Below are positions 5,647 through 7,205 of a stretch of 7,205 bases of DNA, piece by piece; the first letter of the stretch is position 1; each line of letters starts with the position of its first letter. The notes beneath the pieces are model-generated. The model was not told where the DNA came from, ran no database searches, and was given only the letters and a program-made list of their open reading frames with translations. This stretch comes from Gammaproteobacteria bacterium (GTDB lineage Bacteria > Pseudomonadota > Gammaproteobacteria > Burkholderiales > Burkholderiaceae_E). Both the position numbers and the translations under genes were made by a program. The stretch spans positions 1 to 7,205 of the forward strand of contig JAUIAI010000125.1 in assembly GCA_030425615.1 (NCBI GenBank), written 5' to 3'.

Positions 5647-7205
5647 GAATCGTGAGACGGAGTTCTTCAGCTCCAGTGCCAGCTCGGAGAGCTGCTGGAT
5701 GGAGCCGGCGGTTTCTGCTGTTCCCTGCGACGTCTGCTCGGTCACCTGCAGCATGCGCTGTATGGATTCGGCCACGGTCGCGGCCGAAGAGGCGTGTTCC
5801 GAGGTCGTCGAGGAGAATCCGTCGATGAGTTCGGCCATCTGCGCCGAAACCTGCTGGATCTGACCGAGTGCCGCGCCGGCCTCGTCAGAGCGCCGCGTAC
5901 CGTCGACCACCCCCTGGGTACATCGTTCCATCGCGGCCACGGCATCCTGCGTGTCCGCCTGAATGGTCTGGATAAGCACGGCGATCTGCTTCGTCGCGTC
6001 GGCAGAACGCTCCGCCAGCCGCTGCACCTCTTCGGCGACGAACGAGAAGCCCCGCCCGGCCTCTCCGGCGGAAGCCGCCTGGATCGCGGCGTTCAGCGCA
6101 AGAACGTTGGTCTGTTCGGAAAGACCCGAGATCATTTCGACGATCTCACCGATCTCCTGAGATGACTCTCCCAGCCGCTTGATCCGCTTGGCCGTCTCCT
6201 GAATCTGGTCGCGGATCATGTTCATGCCCGCGATCGCGTGGTCGACCGCGCGCGATCCCTCCCGCGATGCGTTCTGGCTCTGCTTGGCGACCTGTACCGA
6301 GCGTGCGGCCTGACTCGAGACGTCCTCGATCTGCTGCGCCAGCCCGAGCACCGCCTCACCGGTCTCGCGGATCTCGCGCGATTGCTGCGCCGAGGCGGCC
6401 AGCAGCCGGGCGGAAGTGTGCTGCGCCTTGGAACTGGCGTCGTTCACCATCTCGGCGGTGGAGTTGATCCTGGAGACCAGACTGCGCAGTTCCTCGATCG
6501 TATAGTTGACCGAGTCGGCGATCGCACCGGTGATGTCTTCGGAGACGGTGGCCTGCACCGTCAGATCGCCGTCGGCCACCTCCTGCAGTTCGTTCATCAG
6601 GCGCAGGATCGCTGCCTGGTTCTGATCGTTCGTGCGTTTGGCCTCGATCTGCAGTCGCTCGGCCTGCGCGCGCTGCTGCTCGGCCTGCTCCGCACGCGTG
6701 TTGCCGAGCCAGACGTAGGCCCGCGACAGCGCGAGCGCGCACAAGGCGGCGAGAAAGGCCAGACCGCCTGCGATCTGCAGCAAAACGGTGCGCTGAGCGT
6801 CGCCACCGATGAGGCCGTCACGAATGCCGCGCAGCCCGTCGGCCGTGTGGTCGACCGATTCGCGCGCCTCGCGTACGACCGCCGAGGCTCGCTGCGTGAG
6901 GGGTGCATCGGGCGCAAGTGCCGCCGTCGCGGCCCGGGCCAGCCTGAGTTCGTTCCCGAATCCGGTCACGAGACTCTCGGGAAAGCCCGCCTCGCCCGAG
7001 ATCCGCGCGAGATGCCTGTCCAGCGCATCCAGCGCTGCCAGCGCTCGCCGGGCCTGGTCGGATCCGAATGCCTCCGGGCGCGACGCCGGAGCCACCGCCC
7101 GGCCGAACTCCGCGATCTGCAGGGTGATGGAGGCTGCCTCGGAAAGCGGGTTACGGGTGCGTGCCGCACCCGCGATGCGAACGATCTCCGCACCGCGAGC
7201 GCCGA
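5635..7205 (-). CDS. pilJ: PilJ-like type IV pilus chemoreceptor (methyl-accepting chemotaxis protein), 5' end outside the window
   Basis: This is an inner-membrane chemoreceptor of the Pil-Chp pathway, which would regulate the ChpA kinase through a CheW-type adaptor. The last 522 codons are in the window, ending with TGA at 5637-5635; the frame stays open to the right edge, so the start and first membrane segment are missing. In order I see about 139 residues of Ala-rich, helical, probably periplasmic sequence (7203-6787), a hydrophobic membrane segment (about 6786-6724, QIAGGLAFLAALCALAL), a charged Gln/Glu-rich helix, and a HAMP-like stretch with ELQEVADGDLTVQ and EDITGAIADSVNYTIEEL (about 6615-6480). 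A long signalling hairpin fills the rest, with its tip at about 6120-6010 (EQTNVLALNAAIQAA, GEAGRGFSFVAEEV, QRLAERSADATKQI). The ADGDLTVQATV/ITGAIADS region and the AIQA tip are what I recall as typical of PilJ rather than of E. coli-type receptors. The C-terminus (SRFKVT) has no NWETF-type pentapeptide for CheR/CheB docking. A GTG at 7095 is an internal codon, not the start. Family assignment is firm; the signal sensed is unknown. Confidence 0.93.
   Translation of the reverse strand, partial: GARGAEIVRIAGAARTRNPLSEAASITLQIAEFGRAVAPASRPEAFGSDQARRALAALDALDRHLARISGEAGFPESLVTGFGNELRLARAATAALAPDAPLTQRASAVVREARESVDHTADGLRGIRDGLIGGDAQRTVLLQIAGGLAFLAALCALALSRAYVWLGNTRAEQAEQQRAQAERLQIEAKRTNDQNQAAILRLMNELQEVADGDLTVQATVSEDITGAIADSVNYTIEELRSLVSRINSTAEMVNDASSKAQHTSARLLAASAQQSREIRETGEAVLGLAQQIEDVSSQAARSVQVAKQSQNASREGSRAVDHAIAGMNMIRDQIQETAKRIKRLGESSQEIGEIVEMISGLSEQTNVLALNAAIQAASAGEAGRGFSFVAEEVQRLAERSADATKQIAVLIQTIQADTQDAVAAMERCTQGVVDGTRRSDEAGAALGQIQQVSAQMAELIDGFSSTTSEHASSAATVAESIQRMLQVTEQTSQGTAETAGSIQQLSELALELKNSVSRFKVT

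Noticed and set aside
5635..7095. A complete 486-codon receptor starting at GTG 7095
   Set aside because: The frame is open upstream to the window edge with coding-like sequence, and a PilJ receptor needs a first membrane segment and full periplasmic domain before this point.

Overview
The window carries two genes, both read on the minus strand (right to left) and both cut by the window edges. Together they are the sensor and kinase of a Pil-Chp type chemosensory system, the pathway that controls type IV pilus (twitching) behaviour in many Gamma- and Betaproteobacteria. The high G+C content with strong G/C bias at third codon positions, the PilJ-type receptor and the multi-Hpt ChpA-type kinase point to a high-GC member of one of those two classes. 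The species cannot be named from this sequence.

Layout, in reading direction. Positions 7205-5635 hold the last 522 codons of a PilJ-like methyl-accepting chemotaxis protein: the end of the periplasmic part, the second membrane segment, HAMP and the cytoplasmic signalling hairpin. Two bases after its stop, at 5632, begins a very long open frame that runs off the left edge. I translated it codon by codon: 1877 residues with no stop. It encodes a ChpA/PilL-like hybrid CheA kinase. In order it holds an N-terminal degenerate Hpt-like (FimL-like) segment, a long helical region with at least one further degenerate Hpt-like site, three canonical Hpt domains (His739, His1117, His1273), a CheA dimerisation helix pair, a CheA-type ATPase domain, and the start of a CheW-like domain. 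The rest of the CheW domain and any receiver domain would lie left of position 1.

The receptor and kinase overlap almost to the base (TGAGCATG), so they are almost certainly one operon with coupled translation. PilJ would sense a periplasmic or pilus signal and control ChpA autophosphorylation. ChpA would pass phosphate through its Hpt domains to response regulators (PilG/PilH type, not in this window). No promoter, terminator, RNA gene, mobile element or CRISPR array is visible. No stretch over 300 bases lacks a gene: coding covers everything but two bases.

The most unusual content is repeat DNA in the interdomain linkers of chpA: two arrays of 18-bp (six-residue) repeats between Hpt1 and Hpt2, and a six-copy in-frame hexanucleotide plus an eight-base G run between Hpt3 and the kinase core. 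The long plus-strand open frames are antisense shadows of chpA. I found no undescribed system here; the window looks like a known system with some distinctive linker features.
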